NCBI GenBank assembly: GCA_001839685.1
Contig: MLAK01000451.1
Location: forward strand, 51,028-115,027
Direction: 5' to 3'
Length of the DNA: 64,000 nt
Source: Tritrichomonas foetus
Taxonomy: Eukaryota; Parabasalia; Tritrichomonadida; Tritrichomonadidae
The notes beneath the pieces were generated by a model that was not told the origin of the DNA, did not search any database, and saw only the letters and a list, made by a program, of their open reading frames with translations. Position numbers and translations under genes: made by a program. Of this stretch, positions 20,578 through 30,916 are shown piece by piece (position 1 is the stretch's first letter; each line of letters starts with the position of its first letter).

Positions 20578-21690
20578 CTTGTTGTAGTTGTTTTAAAGAG
20601 GAAAGTAAGAATAAAAATGATTTTTTCTATACTTCTCAATTTAATATTTAAACGCACAGATGTTGTTCTCAAAAATAACCCAAAACGTCTATACGTTTAA
20701 AATATGAGGATCTACAAATTGAAAGGAAAATGAGGAATGATTATTTCACATTTTATCTCCTAACGTATGGAAATGGTTATTTTTTTTAAAGTGAAAGTCT
20801 AGATGATCTACAATAATTCTTCCAAATATTCATAATGGTAATTTTTTTCATGTTGAATTCTTGTTTTTATCATTTTTATTTTAAGTGAGTTCTTTCTGAT
20901 TTGAATAAAACAATTCTTTGAGTATTATCAAATTATTCAATAGTTTACAAAAAAATCCTTTTCTCCATTTTTTTTTTACCTCCCATTTTTGTGTGAATCA
21001 ATCACAATGTACCATGATCCCGAACAAAATTTATTCACATCAAAGAATATATAACCTTTTTATAGAATGCGCCGACGATTTTTTCGCCCATCCGCAATTC
21101 GACGAATATTACTATTCGGGAGGCAACACTTATAACACACTATTCTGCCTTATTTCCAAATCACAATAACATTTTCATAAATAAAAATATGTTAAATATG
21201 TTATTTTCGAAAGTGGAACCAATTATCTCTAAATCATTTATTATCGAATATATATTAAATGAGGATAATCCTGCGTAATAAAGAAAAACATTTTTAATGA
21301 AAGAAGAACATTTTAGTAATAAAGAAGAACACTTTTCAAAAAAGATTTTAATAATTCTTTATGACATAAAGAAAACGTTTTCTAAGGAAACGATTTTCTT
21401 AAAAGGGGAAAAAGCTAATTAATCAGGAATTCTGCAATAAAAATTGCTGATTCGTCTATTCTGTGGAAATTGTTCCTTTTTCTATGATGGGAGCTTTGAA
21501 ATTTGTATTCTATGAGAGTTTTCAAATTTGAGAACTATTCAGTTTACAAAGGAAGAGCTCCCATTATGAAATCTTGAGCATTCGGTTTTATTTTGATCCA
21601 GTCGACAGTAAAAAAATATAAATTAAAATTTGTATTTAATAATTTAATTAATTCGTTTTTACTAACAAATAAAATTCCGCATATTTCGAA
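20578..21690. other. Intergenic region containing one possible short gene
   Basis: AT-rich. On the minus strand a TCATTTT initiator-like motif lies about 36-42 nt upstream of the coiled-coil start. The only coding-like stretch is 21014-21169, listed separately. 21240-21420 contains loosely repeated AAGAA/GAACA motifs. Confidence 0.4.
21014..21169 (+). CDS. Possible 51-residue protein, unknown
   Basis: The ATG at 21014 opens 51 codons to TAA. The stretch encoding IECADDFFAHPQFDEYYY uses GC-rich third positions (gcc, gac, cgc, cac) unlike the surrounding spacer. TCAATCACA just upstream resembles an initiator. The product is acidic and Tyr/Phe-rich, with no recognisable domain. It may instead be a fragment of a former gene. 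Confidence 0.3.
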   Translation: MIPNKIYSHQRIYNLFIECADDFFAHPQFDEYYYSGGNTYNTLFCLISKSQ

Positions 21691-22320
21691 CTAATAATCA
21701 AAAAAGTCTTCCTGCCCAAAGAAATCTTCATCATCACTTATAAAAGTATCAAATCCAACAAAGTCAAAAGTTTCTTCAACTTCTGAAATATTCACGATTG
21801 ATTCTTGTGGGGTTTTGACAGCTTGGTCAATTTTGTTAGGCTGTTTTACTTGTATATAGTGTGCACCAGGTGGAACACTCACCCTTAACGTTCTCACTGT
21901 CCATTCTCTAAATTTCATTGGATGATTTCTGAGATAAGGCATTCTTTCTTGGAAACTTTGATAAGCTTCATCTGACTTTTGTAGTGGAGCATAGCCAGCT
22001 TTAAAAAGAATTGCATTTAATGTAGCTTTGCTCTTTAACAACACTGTGGAAAGCTGTCTTGTATTAATTGCCACATATTTATCAAAAAATATCACACCGC
22101 AAACTAAACATCGCTTCCAGTCATCTTCGTTATCTTTCAAGCAAAAAACTTTAATCATTGTAAGAATTAATTCGATCGTATTACACGAATGACTTTTGTT
22201 ATATCTGAAATTATCAGAAGCAAGAATGGCGCGGAGTTGGCAAAACTGAGATTGATTAGATGAGTCTAAGAGATCGAAATACTCAGGTAATTCAATTTTA
22301 GTTATATTTCGATTTGGCAT
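21691..22320 (-). CDS. Putative initiator-binding-domain (IBP39-like) DNA-binding protein
   Basis: The ATG at 22320 gives 209 residues; the frame runs 27 codons further 5' but starts there on TTG. Residues about 8-125 look like the trichomonad initiator-binding domain, a winged-helix fold: LPEYFDLLDSS, then WKRCLVCGVIFFDKYVAINT, then QLSTVLLKSKATLNAILFKAGY, where the last helix would be the recognition helix. The C-terminus (about 170-209) is acidic and aromatic (FDFVGFDTFISDDEDFFGQE), suggesting an activation or polymerase-contact tail like that described for IBP39. Its promoter has a good initiator motif, so autoregulation is possible. The family call rests on pattern recall, not a search. 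Confidence 0.6.
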   Translation of the reverse strand: MPNRNITKIELPEYFDLLDSSNQSQFCQLRAILASDNFRYNKSHSCNTIELILTMIKVFCLKDNEDDWKRCLVCGVIFFDKYVAINTRQLSTVLLKSKATLNAILFKAGYAPLQKSDEAYQSFQERMPYLRNHPMKFREWTVRTLRVSVPPGAHYIQVKQPNKIDQAVKTPQESIVNISEVEETFDFVGFDTFISDDEDFFGQEDFFDY

Positions 22321-22329
22321 TATAACAAA

Positions 22330-22335
22330 TAGTGA
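22330..22335 (-). promoter_or_regulatory. Initiator motif TCACTA
   Basis: TCACTA on the minus strand, 9 nt upstream of the ATG of the initiator-binding-domain gene, with a second TCATTT just before it. It matches the trichomonad Inr consensus TCA(+1)-Y-W-W and implies a very short 5' leader. Confidence 0.45.
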
Positions 22336-22891
22336 AATGAAAAACTCCAAAATTTTGGAGAAAATTTTGACATGATTCAAATAATAGGTCTGAATAATCA
22401 AAATATTTTTTTTGAATGTTTATTTGGATAAGTTATCTGAATTACATATAAAAATATTGTGCATATATTTGGCTACCAAAATTTGACTTGATCAATCAGG
22501 ATCATGTGAATTACTAATTTCTTCAACAAATCAAATATCTAAACTTTTTAATTTTCTTCCTAAAAATCTCGATTTCAAAACATTTTTCACTCTATGAAAG
22601 AGAGTATTTAGAAATGTAATTAACTTTAAATATGGAATGATATTCTACAAATAAAGATAAAATACTCATCTTTACAATGTATTTAGAAAATCATAAATAG
22701 TTATTCTGGTGGAATATATCACTTTGATATTTTGAGCTCTAAGTAATATATTACACAAGTATAGACTTATATACTTATTTGATAAAAATTTGATAAAAAT
22801 ATTTAAATATATATATGAAAGGCTTTTTTTACTAATTTAAAATAACATATTTATAAACAAAATTTAATCAAACAAATAAAGTACCATTTCA
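22336..22891. other. AT-rich spacer
   Basis: Between two minus-strand genes. No supported gene is seen. Confidence 0.5.
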
Positions 22892-24922
22892 TTAGGTAAA
22901 ATGTTGTTTCGGTCGAGTACCAAGGACAGATTTAATATTTGATATTTTGATATCAAGAACGTTTGCAGGCTCTGCTGTGGTTATTGTTCTTTTGTTTCTC
23001 GACGCAGCTCTTTTTGAAAACGCAGCAGTTGATGCTGCCTCACGCGTGGCAAGTGGAGGTAATAGCGATTTCTTAAGAGGCGGTCTCCATTCTTTCATTC
23101 TAGTTTCAACTTGGCGACTCAATTTATCTCTATTTTCCAAATCTTTCTTCATTTCTAATTGCATTTGTCTCACTTTTCTTTTGCCATTTGCAACTGCACA
23201 ATCTAATTCATTTTGTTGCTTTTTTACAAGTTTTTCATAATTAATTTTTACAGATGCAATTGCTCTTTTTTGAGCTTCTTGAGTTTCTTTTATTTGCAAT
23301 GCTTCCGCTCGTGCTTTCATCTCTTTAGCTCCTTCAAAGTCATGCTGTAAAGCTAATCCTTTCTGTAATTTCCACATTTGAAGTAATCGCGCTGATGGTT
23401 TTGTGAATTTTTGAAGAAATTCTTGTGTTTGACATCTTTCTTCAAATTCTGAACGTTCCAAAGCCTGCTTTGCTTCAAGCTCTTCCACTTTTTTCTTTTC
23501 TGATTCCTTTAGACGTTTAATTTTAGCTTCCCATTCTGCTTCTGCTGCCATTCGTTGATTTTTAACTTCTTCAAGTCTATTTTCTAAACCTGGTGGTTGC
23601 ATCGCAATTGCACGACTGCTTTCAGCATTGAACGAACTGATTAGTTCATTCATATCTTGTTCTAATTTTTCAGCATAATCATAATTTTCTTCTTCTATTG
23701 CTGTTTCTTGTAAGTTTTTTATATAAATAATGATAGCATCACGCATATATAAAGGCGGTACTGTTTTATTCTTTTGGAATTCTTCAAATGCAGAAATGAT
23801 ATCGTCATCTGTAAAAAGTGGAGATGCAGCTGCTGATGAAGGAATCGAAGAATTAATTTTACTTGTTGATGATTGTTGTGCTGATGATTTTTGATCGATG
23901 TCCTGATTTTCTAGATCAAGAATGGGGACAAGAAGATTTGAAGTGGCATCAGTTATTCGAATTCCATCTGGTGTTGTTACTGTCCTTGTTCTTTGTGAAT
24001 CCTGACCTTCAACAGCACCGTCAACTTGTGTGATCAAAAGTTTCTCATTATCATCTTGTTTTGTATCATTTAATTCTTCATTATTTGTTTCGTTGGTTTC
24101 TTCAATTTTTGCATCGTTTTCGTCGTTTAACTGGCCATTGCTAGATTTATCAATGTTTCCAACGTTTTCACTTCCGCATGTGATAGGTTGAATAAAATCA
24201 GTTTCTGTTTGTGTCTCTATTTGTGAGTATTTACTTACTTTTTGTATTTCTTCTTTATTTTCTTTTTGCATTTCTTCTTTATTTTCAAATTGATTATCTT
24301 TATTGTTTTCAGAATTTAATTTGGTTAGAATGGTTGTTCCGATTTTATCTAAATGTTCGTCATCATCATCATCTGGTGTAGAAACATCAGGATTCATTTC
24401 ATTTACATTTTCTTTATCGTCTTCTTCAGCAGCATTTTCGAAATCATCAATGATTTCATTTTCATTGATGTTCTCGTCATTCAAATCACCGCATTCAATA
24501 TTATCATCAGAATTCGAAACATTTTGTTCTTCTTCTTGATTCTCATTTTCAACATCACCGTTGAAATCATCTTCATCGTCGGCTGTTGTTGGATCGGTTT
24601 TTCTTTCAGCTTCTTTCTTCATAATAGCGGTTATTTGACCTTCAACAGACTTTCTGAGTGATTTCATACTTTTTCTTTCTTCTTCATTTTTGATGTCGAG
24701 CAGAGGCTCAACATTTTTATTAAGAGCGACTGTAATTCGAGGTGTTTTAACTTTTTGTGGGGCTGCTATTATTGGAACGACTGCTTTTTGATTTGATAAA
24801 TTTTTGTGGTAATTGTGAGGTGGCAAAACTGGAGGCATTGAATTTTCGTCTGGATTTTCTTCATTTCTTGCACTGTTTTGAGGATTCTCACTTTGATCTT
24901 GCCTCGGAGAACCTTGAAGCAT
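22892..24922 (-). CDS. Acidic coiled-coil protein, unknown function
   Basis: 676 residues from the ATG at 24922. The N-terminus (1-85) is Pro/Asn-rich. Residues about 110-200 are extremely acidic (DDEDDFNGDVENENQEEEQN; DDDDDEHLD), and 200-340 are Glu/Asn/Lys low complexity. A helical module begins at about 370 (DDIISAFEEFQKNKTVPPLY, then AIEEENYDYAEKLEQDMNEL) and passes into a long charged coiled coil at about 430-605. The C-terminus is basic (EWRPPLKKSLLPPLATRE, KRAASRNKRTI). The paired acidic and basic ends with a central coil suggest a scaffold or cytoskeletal linker. No family name can be given. Confidence 0.75.
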   Translation of the reverse strand: MLQGSPRQDQSENPQNSARNEENPDENSMPPVLPPHNYHKNLSNQKAVVPIIAAPQKVKTPRITVALNKNVEPLLDIKNEEERKSMKSLRKSVEGQITAIMKKEAERKTDPTTADDEDDFNGDVENENQEEEQNVSNSDDNIECGDLNDENINENEIIDDFENAAEEDDKENVNEMNPDVSTPDDDDDEHLDKIGTTILTKLNSENNKDNQFENKEEMQKENKEEIQKVSKYSQIETQTETDFIQPITCGSENVGNIDKSSNGQLNDENDAKIEETNETNNEELNDTKQDDNEKLLITQVDGAVEGQDSQRTRTVTTPDGIRITDATSNLLVPILDLENQDIDQKSSAQQSSTSKINSSIPSSAAASPLFTDDDIISAFEEFQKNKTVPPLYMRDAIIIYIKNLQETAIEEENYDYAEKLEQDMNELISSFNAESSRAIAMQPPGLENRLEEVKNQRMAAEAEWEAKIKRLKESEKKKVEELEAKQALERSEFEERCQTQEFLQKFTKPSARLLQMWKLQKGLALQHDFEGAKEMKARAEALQIKETQEAQKRAIASVKINYEKLVKKQQNELDCAVANGKRKVRQMQLEMKKDLENRDKLSRQVETRMKEWRPPLKKSLLPPLATREAASTAAFSKRAASRNKRTITTAEPANVLDIKISNIKSVLGTRPKQHFT

Positions 24923-25181
24923 TTGAATTTATAAACTGACATAGTCCTCACAAAAAAGTACGATAAAAACAGTTATATTCGTTTTTTCGCGAATAAAGTT
25001 TGAAAAATTTCAAAGTATATTTAGCCAATTAATTCATATGATCTGAATTTTCTTTAAACTAATTCTGGTTGAGATAGACCAAAAAAGAACACAAAAACTA
25101 TTTTTGGCCAGGTTAACATTGAATATTTTCACCAACAATTTTCACCTTTACGATGAAAATTTTCATTCAAATTTTCTTCAT

Positions 25182-26786
25182 ATGAGCACAAATGCTTTTT
25201 TATCAGATCCCACATTTCCCCAAGACATTGACTTACAAAGAATGCTTCCTTTTATTGTTCCAATTCCAAACATGAATAATTTGATTCCATCGGCCACCAA
25301 TAAATATGCCCAAAATTTTAAGCTCGTAAAAGAAGCACTTATATCACATCAGGATCAACTTGATAGTTTTATACTTGAAACTACAAATTTGGATAAGTTC
25401 AACAAAATAAAAATGAGATACCAACATTTTATTCATCCTGAAAAAAATGAAGCTTTCCGAAGGTCAAAAATTCTTAATAAGTTTCAGAAATCATATACAG
25501 AAAAAGTCGTAAAAGTTAGAGAAGCTGTTCAAAACGATGTAATTAAGCTTTTATCTGACTTCATCATGGTTTGTGAATGGTTTCTCCAAAATCCACAACC
25601 TTATTTTTTAGATGTATCACGAGCTTTTCCAAATGAAAATATTATCACATTTTCGAGAGATCGTGAATTAATTAAACAATATAATGCAATTAATTATGCT
25701 GCAAAAGAACAATTTGATTATATGATGATGTTTCCAGAACTTTTTTCAGTTGATGAACAAAATAGACTTTTTCTTAAAAATTCAATTGATCTTGCTCTAT
25801 CACAGAGAAAAGCAGATACCTTATATTTTGAACCACTCCAATGTGAGGAGAATCTCTTTTTGTTTTTTCAATCTTCTAAATCACCAATTTTACATTTAAT
25901 TCAAGAAAATAGCTTCGGAAATGATTCTGCTGACGTTTTAAATTGGATAAAAAACGCAGCCAATATTCTCTTGGAATATGAAAATAAACCTTTAAACCAA
26001 TCCAAATCACCAAAATCAATGAAAACTTCACACTCGTCAAATTCGCTTAATACTTCCAATTCACCATCTAATCAAAACACTCATCAAAATTCATTAAGTT
26101 CAACAAATTTGTCAAATCTTAATGATTCTATTGATGATATTGAAGATCGAAGAATCATAATTAGTATATTTCTCGCGAGATTTGTCTTTGACTTAAATTA
26201 TCCAAAATTTTCATATATTCCAAATTCCTTAAATAAAGAGAAATATAATGAAAAAATTGAAAAAATGAGTAAAATGTCACCCAAAGAAATTCATGTTGAG
26301 TTAAAATATATTCCTGAACATTTAATTGATCAACCATGCACAGAATTGTTTAAACATTCTTCAATTGCATCAGCGCCAATTGAATGGCTTCGATCTGCCG
26401 AGTATAAAACTTGTCCCCTCGATGCTGCTTTTTGTATTTCCAAAGTTCATGAATCTTTATCTATTATGGCGACTTTACAGGCAGCTACCAACTCTCAAAA
26501 AGAAAAAGAAAGTCGAAGTAAAGAAAATCAAAATGAGGAAGATATTAAAACGACTTCGAAAGACTTCTTTTCGAAAATTCCTGGATTTGATGACATTTTT
26601 GCCATTTGGTTGTGTTTGTTATGTGCGGCAAAATTGGCGGATGCTAAAGGATTAAGTGATTTTGTATCTGAATGGTCGAGGCTTCCTGGATTTTCTCATC
26701 GCTTTTGCGCTTGTATAACTTATTTGGAAGCAGCAATTTCACAAATTGAATGCTATGGTGAAGAAAATGATGAAACTGATTTTTAA
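25182..26786 (+). CDS. Probable VPS9-domain protein (Rab5-family exchange factor)
   Basis: The ATG at 25182 gives 534 residues; the upstream extension begins on TTG. The N-terminal half is helical (HPEKNEAFRRSKILNKFQKS; YTEKVVKVREAVQNDVIKLL). A Ser/Asn-rich linker lies at about 280-330. The C-terminal region (about 395-525) follows the VPS9 layout: SAPIEWLRSAEYKTCPLDAA, a helix before an acidic DD pair (FDDIFAIWLCLLCAAKLADA), then a final helix CITYLEAAISQIE. In the family the conserved Asp and Tyr contact the Rab switch regions. Here FDDIF supplies the Asp and the terminal ITYLEAAI the aromatic residue. The expected role is GDP-GTP exchange on a Rab5/21/22-type GTPase at endosomes; a Rab of that type lies 4 kb away. 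Confidence 0.55.
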   Translation: MSTNAFLSDPTFPQDIDLQRMLPFIVPIPNMNNLIPSATNKYAQNFKLVKEALISHQDQLDSFILETTNLDKFNKIKMRYQHFIHPEKNEAFRRSKILNKFQKSYTEKVVKVREAVQNDVIKLLSDFIMVCEWFLQNPQPYFLDVSRAFPNENIITFSRDRELIKQYNAINYAAKEQFDYMMMFPELFSVDEQNRLFLKNSIDLALSQRKADTLYFEPLQCEENLFLFFQSSKSPILHLIQENSFGNDSADVLNWIKNAANILLEYENKPLNQSKSPKSMKTSHSSNSLNTSNSPSNQNTHQNSLSSTNLSNLNDSIDDIEDRRIIISIFLARFVFDLNYPKFSYIPNSLNKEKYNEKIEKMSKMSPKEIHVELKYIPEHLIDQPCTELFKHSSIASAPIEWLRSAEYKTCPLDAAFCISKVHESLSIMATLQAATNSQKEKESRSKENQNEEDIKTTSKDFFSKIPGFDDIFAIWLCLLCAAKLADAKGLSDFVSEWSRLPGFSHRFCACITYLEAAISQIECYGEENDETDF

Positions 26787-26990
26787 CTAATCTTAATAGT
26801 AATTCATTCAATCATCGTCAGTTTTTATGAATTATTAATTTTTTAGTATTGATGAATTTGGGTATTATATCTTGATATATTATCAATGGCGATATTTTTA
26901 TCATGTTTTTTAATAAATAGAATAAATTTAAATAATTTCATTTTGAGATATTTCGGTTTTTAAATTTTTATCAAAAAGCGGTTTTTCAGA

Positions 26991-29828
26991 ATGACATTCG
27001 TCTTCTCTCCGCCGCGTCTCCTTGATTCGCCGCATAAGAAGGCAATCATAGATGCTGTCTTTTATAACAAATCAAATCTCTCCGCCTATATTTCGCCCGA
27101 TCGCATCTCAATTTGGAATATGCAAAATTCCGATCCCATTTTAGTCGCAACAATTTCTTCGCATGCACCACATCACTTTTTGAAAGGCGCTTTTATCGAT
27201 AATTCAACTTTTGCCGTTTTAACTTCAACAAATCGAATTTATCTGATTTCATTGAAAACTTTCGCAATTTCAGAAAATTTCATAAACATTTCGATTCAAT
27301 CTGGAATTTCAGTCGTTTTCTTCCAAAAAGTCGGCAAGCATATTTTCGTAATGACAGAGAATTGTAATATTTTTTATATAAATTTCACTTTGACGAAAAT
27401 TCGAGCAAGAGAAATAAAAATTGAAAGCAAAATTATAAAAGCACAATCCACAAATGAGTCACTTTTTCTTTTGTTAGAATCAGGCCAAATTGCGAATATG
27501 AAATTAAATGATTTTAATTATTTAGCTTTACCGACTGCTACTAACTTTTGTGTTGATAAACATGATAATTACATTCATGTTAAAACCAGCTCAAATCTCC
27601 AAAAACAATGGCAGCTTTGGTCATTACCTGATTTAACTTTTATTCAAATTGTTGAAAATTCTGATGATTCAAATTTGGCATTATTTTCACCTGTTTCAGT
27701 ATCATGCTGCTTTTTCACGAATAATGAAACTAATAATTCATTAAAATTATCGCATTATTCAAAAATCATTTCACAAACTCCACTTTTTGAACAAAATTCA
27801 AATTTGGTTGTTGATTTTCCAGTTTTTGACAGTTATGGCCAAATTTTGATGTACACATCAAACTATTCAAGCAATACATCTAACTCTTCAAACAGCACAT
27901 CAAGCAGTACAACAAATAACTCTTCACACAATACCTCAAATATTTCATCGAATAATTCGACTAATAATTTAAAAGTAAAAGGGAATAAAATTTACTATAT
28001 TGGATTTGCAACTGCTTCTTCTGCTTATTCGGATTCTTTATCTGCACCAATTACGTCTTCACAAGTTTTATTGCCATTAAAAGACACACTTTTCCCAGTA
28101 AAGCTTCCAGAATATAAAAGAGGAAGATTGGCCCTTTTTGGAGAAACAGCATTAGCTGTTGCAACAGATTCATCCATTCTAATTCTTCCATTTTCGGATA
28201 AAATTTGTCCTTCAGTCTCTGACGGTGCAGCTCATTCACAATTCATCAAAAACACCCACGTTTTAAAAAGTTTTTCATCCGAATCAACAAATGAAATTAA
28301 CACGAATAAGGCAATCATTCAAGAAAAAATAAAGAAAACTCCATGGCTTGAATTAGCAATCGATAAAGTGAAATCTTTTAGTTGGTCATCAAATATTTTA
28401 ATTTGCTTATCATCAAATCAAATTCACACAATTGTTTTTCGAACAAACTTTGACATTAATAATGGATCGCCTGAAATCAAAACCATAACTGTGAAAGGAA
28501 GGCCACTAGGACTCTCATCATCAGGAAATAAACTTTTAGTGACTTTTGCTTCACAATTGAGTTTTTATTCAATTGATCAACAAAAGCTTATAAGTACAAC
28601 CTCACTTGGAAAAACAACAACAATAAAAAGTGCTCATTTCCTATCTTCTGAAACTGTTGCAACTTTAACTGCTGATCGTCGGCTTCTTTTGATATATCAT
28701 TCTAAGGTTCATCGTTCATTTGAAGACTGTCTGGGAATGCAACTCACAGGATCAAATGCCTGGCCACTTTTCATGATCGGTGAGCGATGGAGGCTTCTTG
28801 GTGCCAATTACAGTGAATTGGACTTTGATTCAACAATCGAAAAGGCCTTAATGGTTGGTGTTGATGGATTTTCAATTATTTGCTTATCTCCATTCCAAAC
28901 AATCGAATTTGTACATCTCGTAGTTTGTCAATCACTTGCTGAAGACTCAATGGCGTCTGCAGTTTCCATCCTATCACAACTTTCAGAGGAAAGACGACTA
29001 AAAATTCTTCAAAAGGTTGGATGTAAAGTAACACATAAAACTTTTGATACTTTTATGAGCCTTGTTGATCGTTATACTGAAATTGAAGATCGTGTTCTTG
29101 CCTCTTTATTCAATCACCAAAATAAACTTAAAGCTAAAGCACAGCTCACCCAAAGTATTTTGAAAAATGATTCTAATGAGTCAACTAAAGAAGATCATGA
29201 TACTAAAAATGATCAAAAGTCAACTAAGAAAACTATTACTAATAATACTAATAATAATAATTTGCCATTTGATAAAAAATCAAATTTAGTAAATCCAACG
29301 GAATTCTTTAAAATGTGCTTTGCTAGAGGATGGTACCTCACTGCAGCAGAACTTATTCAAAGCGTTGGACGAAATGAAGCAATCCAACTTCTCGTAAAAA
29401 GTGAATTTAATATTAATGTTGTAAATCGTTTCTTTGAACAGTTCAAAATCGAAGACCTTCGTGAAGTTGAAGATGAAATCACAAATTATTATCGCTTAAA
29501 ATTTGTTCGTAATGATTTTATTCAAATTGCTGAACTTCTTCCTTATTTTGAATGCTCAATGAAACGATTTTTATTAAGAACAAGACGCGAACGTGAATCG
29601 AACCAAGACACAAGATTTTCTGTCATTATTGAACAAATGAGAAGATGTAGCAGGCAACAATTGATTGATCTAGCAGCTGCATTTGAAGAAACCAATTCTA
29701 TTGATTTAGTTTTCTGTTGTAATTATGTTGTTAAAAACTTTGCAAAATGCGTGGAATGCATCGAAAGGCAGCAAAGAATGATGAAATTTATTGACACGGA
29801 GACACTCATAGAAATTGGATACTTGTAA
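26991..29828 (+). CDS. Beta-propeller plus helical protein, possibly RIC1-like
   Basis: 945 residues from the ATG at 26991, 204 bp after the VPS9-like gene on the same strand. The N-terminus (PPRLLDSPHKKAIIDAVFYN, SAYISPDRISIWN, FIDNSTFAVLTSTNRIYLIS) follows the RIC1 pattern of PR-L, ISIW and a propeller blade. WD-like strands continue to about 600, broken by a Ser/Asn linker at about 290-327. Residues about 620-945 are helical, with an Asn/Lys insert at about 725-762. RIC1 with RGP1 is the exchange factor for Rab6/Ypt6 at the Golgi. A clathrin-linker, CORVET or nucleoporin-type propeller-solenoid protein is the alternative. The propeller-solenoid architecture is firmer than the name. Confidence 0.5.
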   Translation: MTFVFSPPRLLDSPHKKAIIDAVFYNKSNLSAYISPDRISIWNMQNSDPILVATISSHAPHHFLKGAFIDNSTFAVLTSTNRIYLISLKTFAISENFINISIQSGISVVFFQKVGKHIFVMTENCNIFYINFTLTKIRAREIKIESKIIKAQSTNESLFLLLESGQIANMKLNDFNYLALPTATNFCVDKHDNYIHVKTSSNLQKQWQLWSLPDLTFIQIVENSDDSNLALFSPVSVSCCFFTNNETNNSLKLSHYSKIISQTPLFEQNSNLVVDFPVFDSYGQILMYTSNYSSNTSNSSNSTSSSTTNNSSHNTSNISSNNSTNNLKVKGNKIYYIGFATASSAYSDSLSAPITSSQVLLPLKDTLFPVKLPEYKRGRLALFGETALAVATDSSILILPFSDKICPSVSDGAAHSQFIKNTHVLKSFSSESTNEINTNKAIIQEKIKKTPWLELAIDKVKSFSWSSNILICLSSNQIHTIVFRTNFDINNGSPEIKTITVKGRPLGLSSSGNKLLVTFASQLSFYSIDQQKLISTTSLGKTTTIKSAHFLSSETVATLTADRRLLLIYHSKVHRSFEDCLGMQLTGSNAWPLFMIGERWRLLGANYSELDFDSTIEKALMVGVDGFSIICLSPFQTIEFVHLVVCQSLAEDSMASAVSILSQLSEERRLKILQKVGCKVTHKTFDTFMSLVDRYTEIEDRVLASLFNHQNKLKAKAQLTQSILKNDSNESTKEDHDTKNDQKSTKKTITNNTNNNNLPFDKKSNLVNPTEFFKMCFARGWYLTAAELIQSVGRNEAIQLLVKSEFNINVVNRFFEQFKIEDLREVEDEITNYYRLKFVRNDFIQIAELLPYFECSMKRFLLRTRRERESNQDTRFSVIIEQMRRCSRQQLIDLAAAFEETNSIDLVFCCNYVVKNFAKCVECIERQQRMMKFIDTETLIEIGYL

Positions 29829-30349
29829 TCAGCATTTTATTCTTCTTTCAAATGAAAATGATGTTTTGTATAATAATATCTAAATTTTTGTTTGTATTCA
29901 AATTAAAAATAGACTTCACGGTTTTTGAATCTTGATAATTATTCTGTTATGATAATATATGTTAAATAATAAAAGACATTTTCTCTATCTACAATTTTTA
30001 ATTGTTTATTTTAATATTTCATTCAGCTGAATCATAGATTAATCATTTTTCTTCACATAAATATTGATTCATAATTATTTCTTATTTTTCAATTCAAGCT
30101 GATATCACTAGAGCGTGTTGAATTACGTTGACATTATTCTGTGTATATTATTTAAATAAAGCAGAAATATTTTTTATTCTCAGAATTTTAATGTTACATA
30201 TTCAAGTTTCCAAGGGGAAAAAAAAGATGAAATAAAAAGTCGTGAAGTAGAAAATAATAAAAATCATAATGGAAAGAAAAGATTTTTATCTTTTTTTTAA
30301 CTTCAAAACAAAATATGGTGAATTAAAATGATAATCAAAATATAAAAAA
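29829..30349. other. Spacer between convergent genes
   Basis: AT-rich. It holds the 3' ends of the RIC1-like (+) and Rab (-) genes. No other feature is seen. Confidence 0.5.
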
Positions 30350-30916
30350 TTAGCAACAACTCTTCTTTTGACCATTTCCAAGTGAAATTGTTTCAGTTGT
30401 AGGAGAGTAGCGAGTGCTTGGTAAGCTTTTCGTAATATATTCAAACAACTCATTGATTCCTTGGCCACTGAGGGCTGATACATAGAACACATCTACACCT
30501 TGATCAGCTGCATATTTTCCAATAGAATCTCGATCAACGGTTGCTTGAAGATCGAGTTTATTTCCAACAAATACAATTTTGCAATTTTCTGGAGCTTCTT
30601 CTTTAACCTGTTGGTGCCACGATTGAAGAATGGTCAAACTTTGGGGGTTAGTAAGGTCAAATACAATAACGGCAGTTGAAGCATTTCTCGTGTACATTGG
30701 AACGAGACTTCTGTACTTTTCTTGTCCGGCTGTGTCCCAGATGTTGAGGTTTGCGGGGCTGCCCAAAACATCGACCTGTTTTGTGATGAAACTCGCTCCG
30801 ACAGTTTCTAGATGATTTGGATTAAAAACGTCATGCTGGAAGCGCATAATAATACTTGTTTTCCCGACTGATGTATCACCGACAAGAATTACTTTGTAGT
30901 CAGCTGTCTTTTTCAT
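30350..30916 (-). CDS. Rab GTPase, Rab5/21/22-like
   Basis: 188 residues, a normal Rab length. All guanine-nucleotide motifs are intact: P-loop GDTSVGKTS (13-21), switch I Thr in ETVGASF, WDTAGQEKYRSLVPMYTRNA (switch II), GNKLD and VSAL. The C-terminus ends KKSCC, a double-cysteine site for geranylgeranylation. The RSLVPMYTRNAS segment is of Rab5/21/22 type. The variable region lacks enough signature to name the paralogue, and trichomonads have very many Rabs. Predicted site: endosomal membranes. The VPS9-like gene nearby encodes the kind of exchange factor that would act on it, though adjacency in eukaryotes is weak evidence. Confidence 0.92.
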   Translation of the reverse strand: MKKTADYKVILVGDTSVGKTSIIMRFQHDVFNPNHLETVGASFITKQVDVLGSPANLNIWDTAGQEKYRSLVPMYTRNASTAVIVFDLTNPQSLTILQSWHQQVKEEAPENCKIVFVGNKLDLQATVDRDSIGKYAADQGVDVFYVSALSGQGINELFEYITKSLPSTRYSPTTETISLGNGQKKSCC

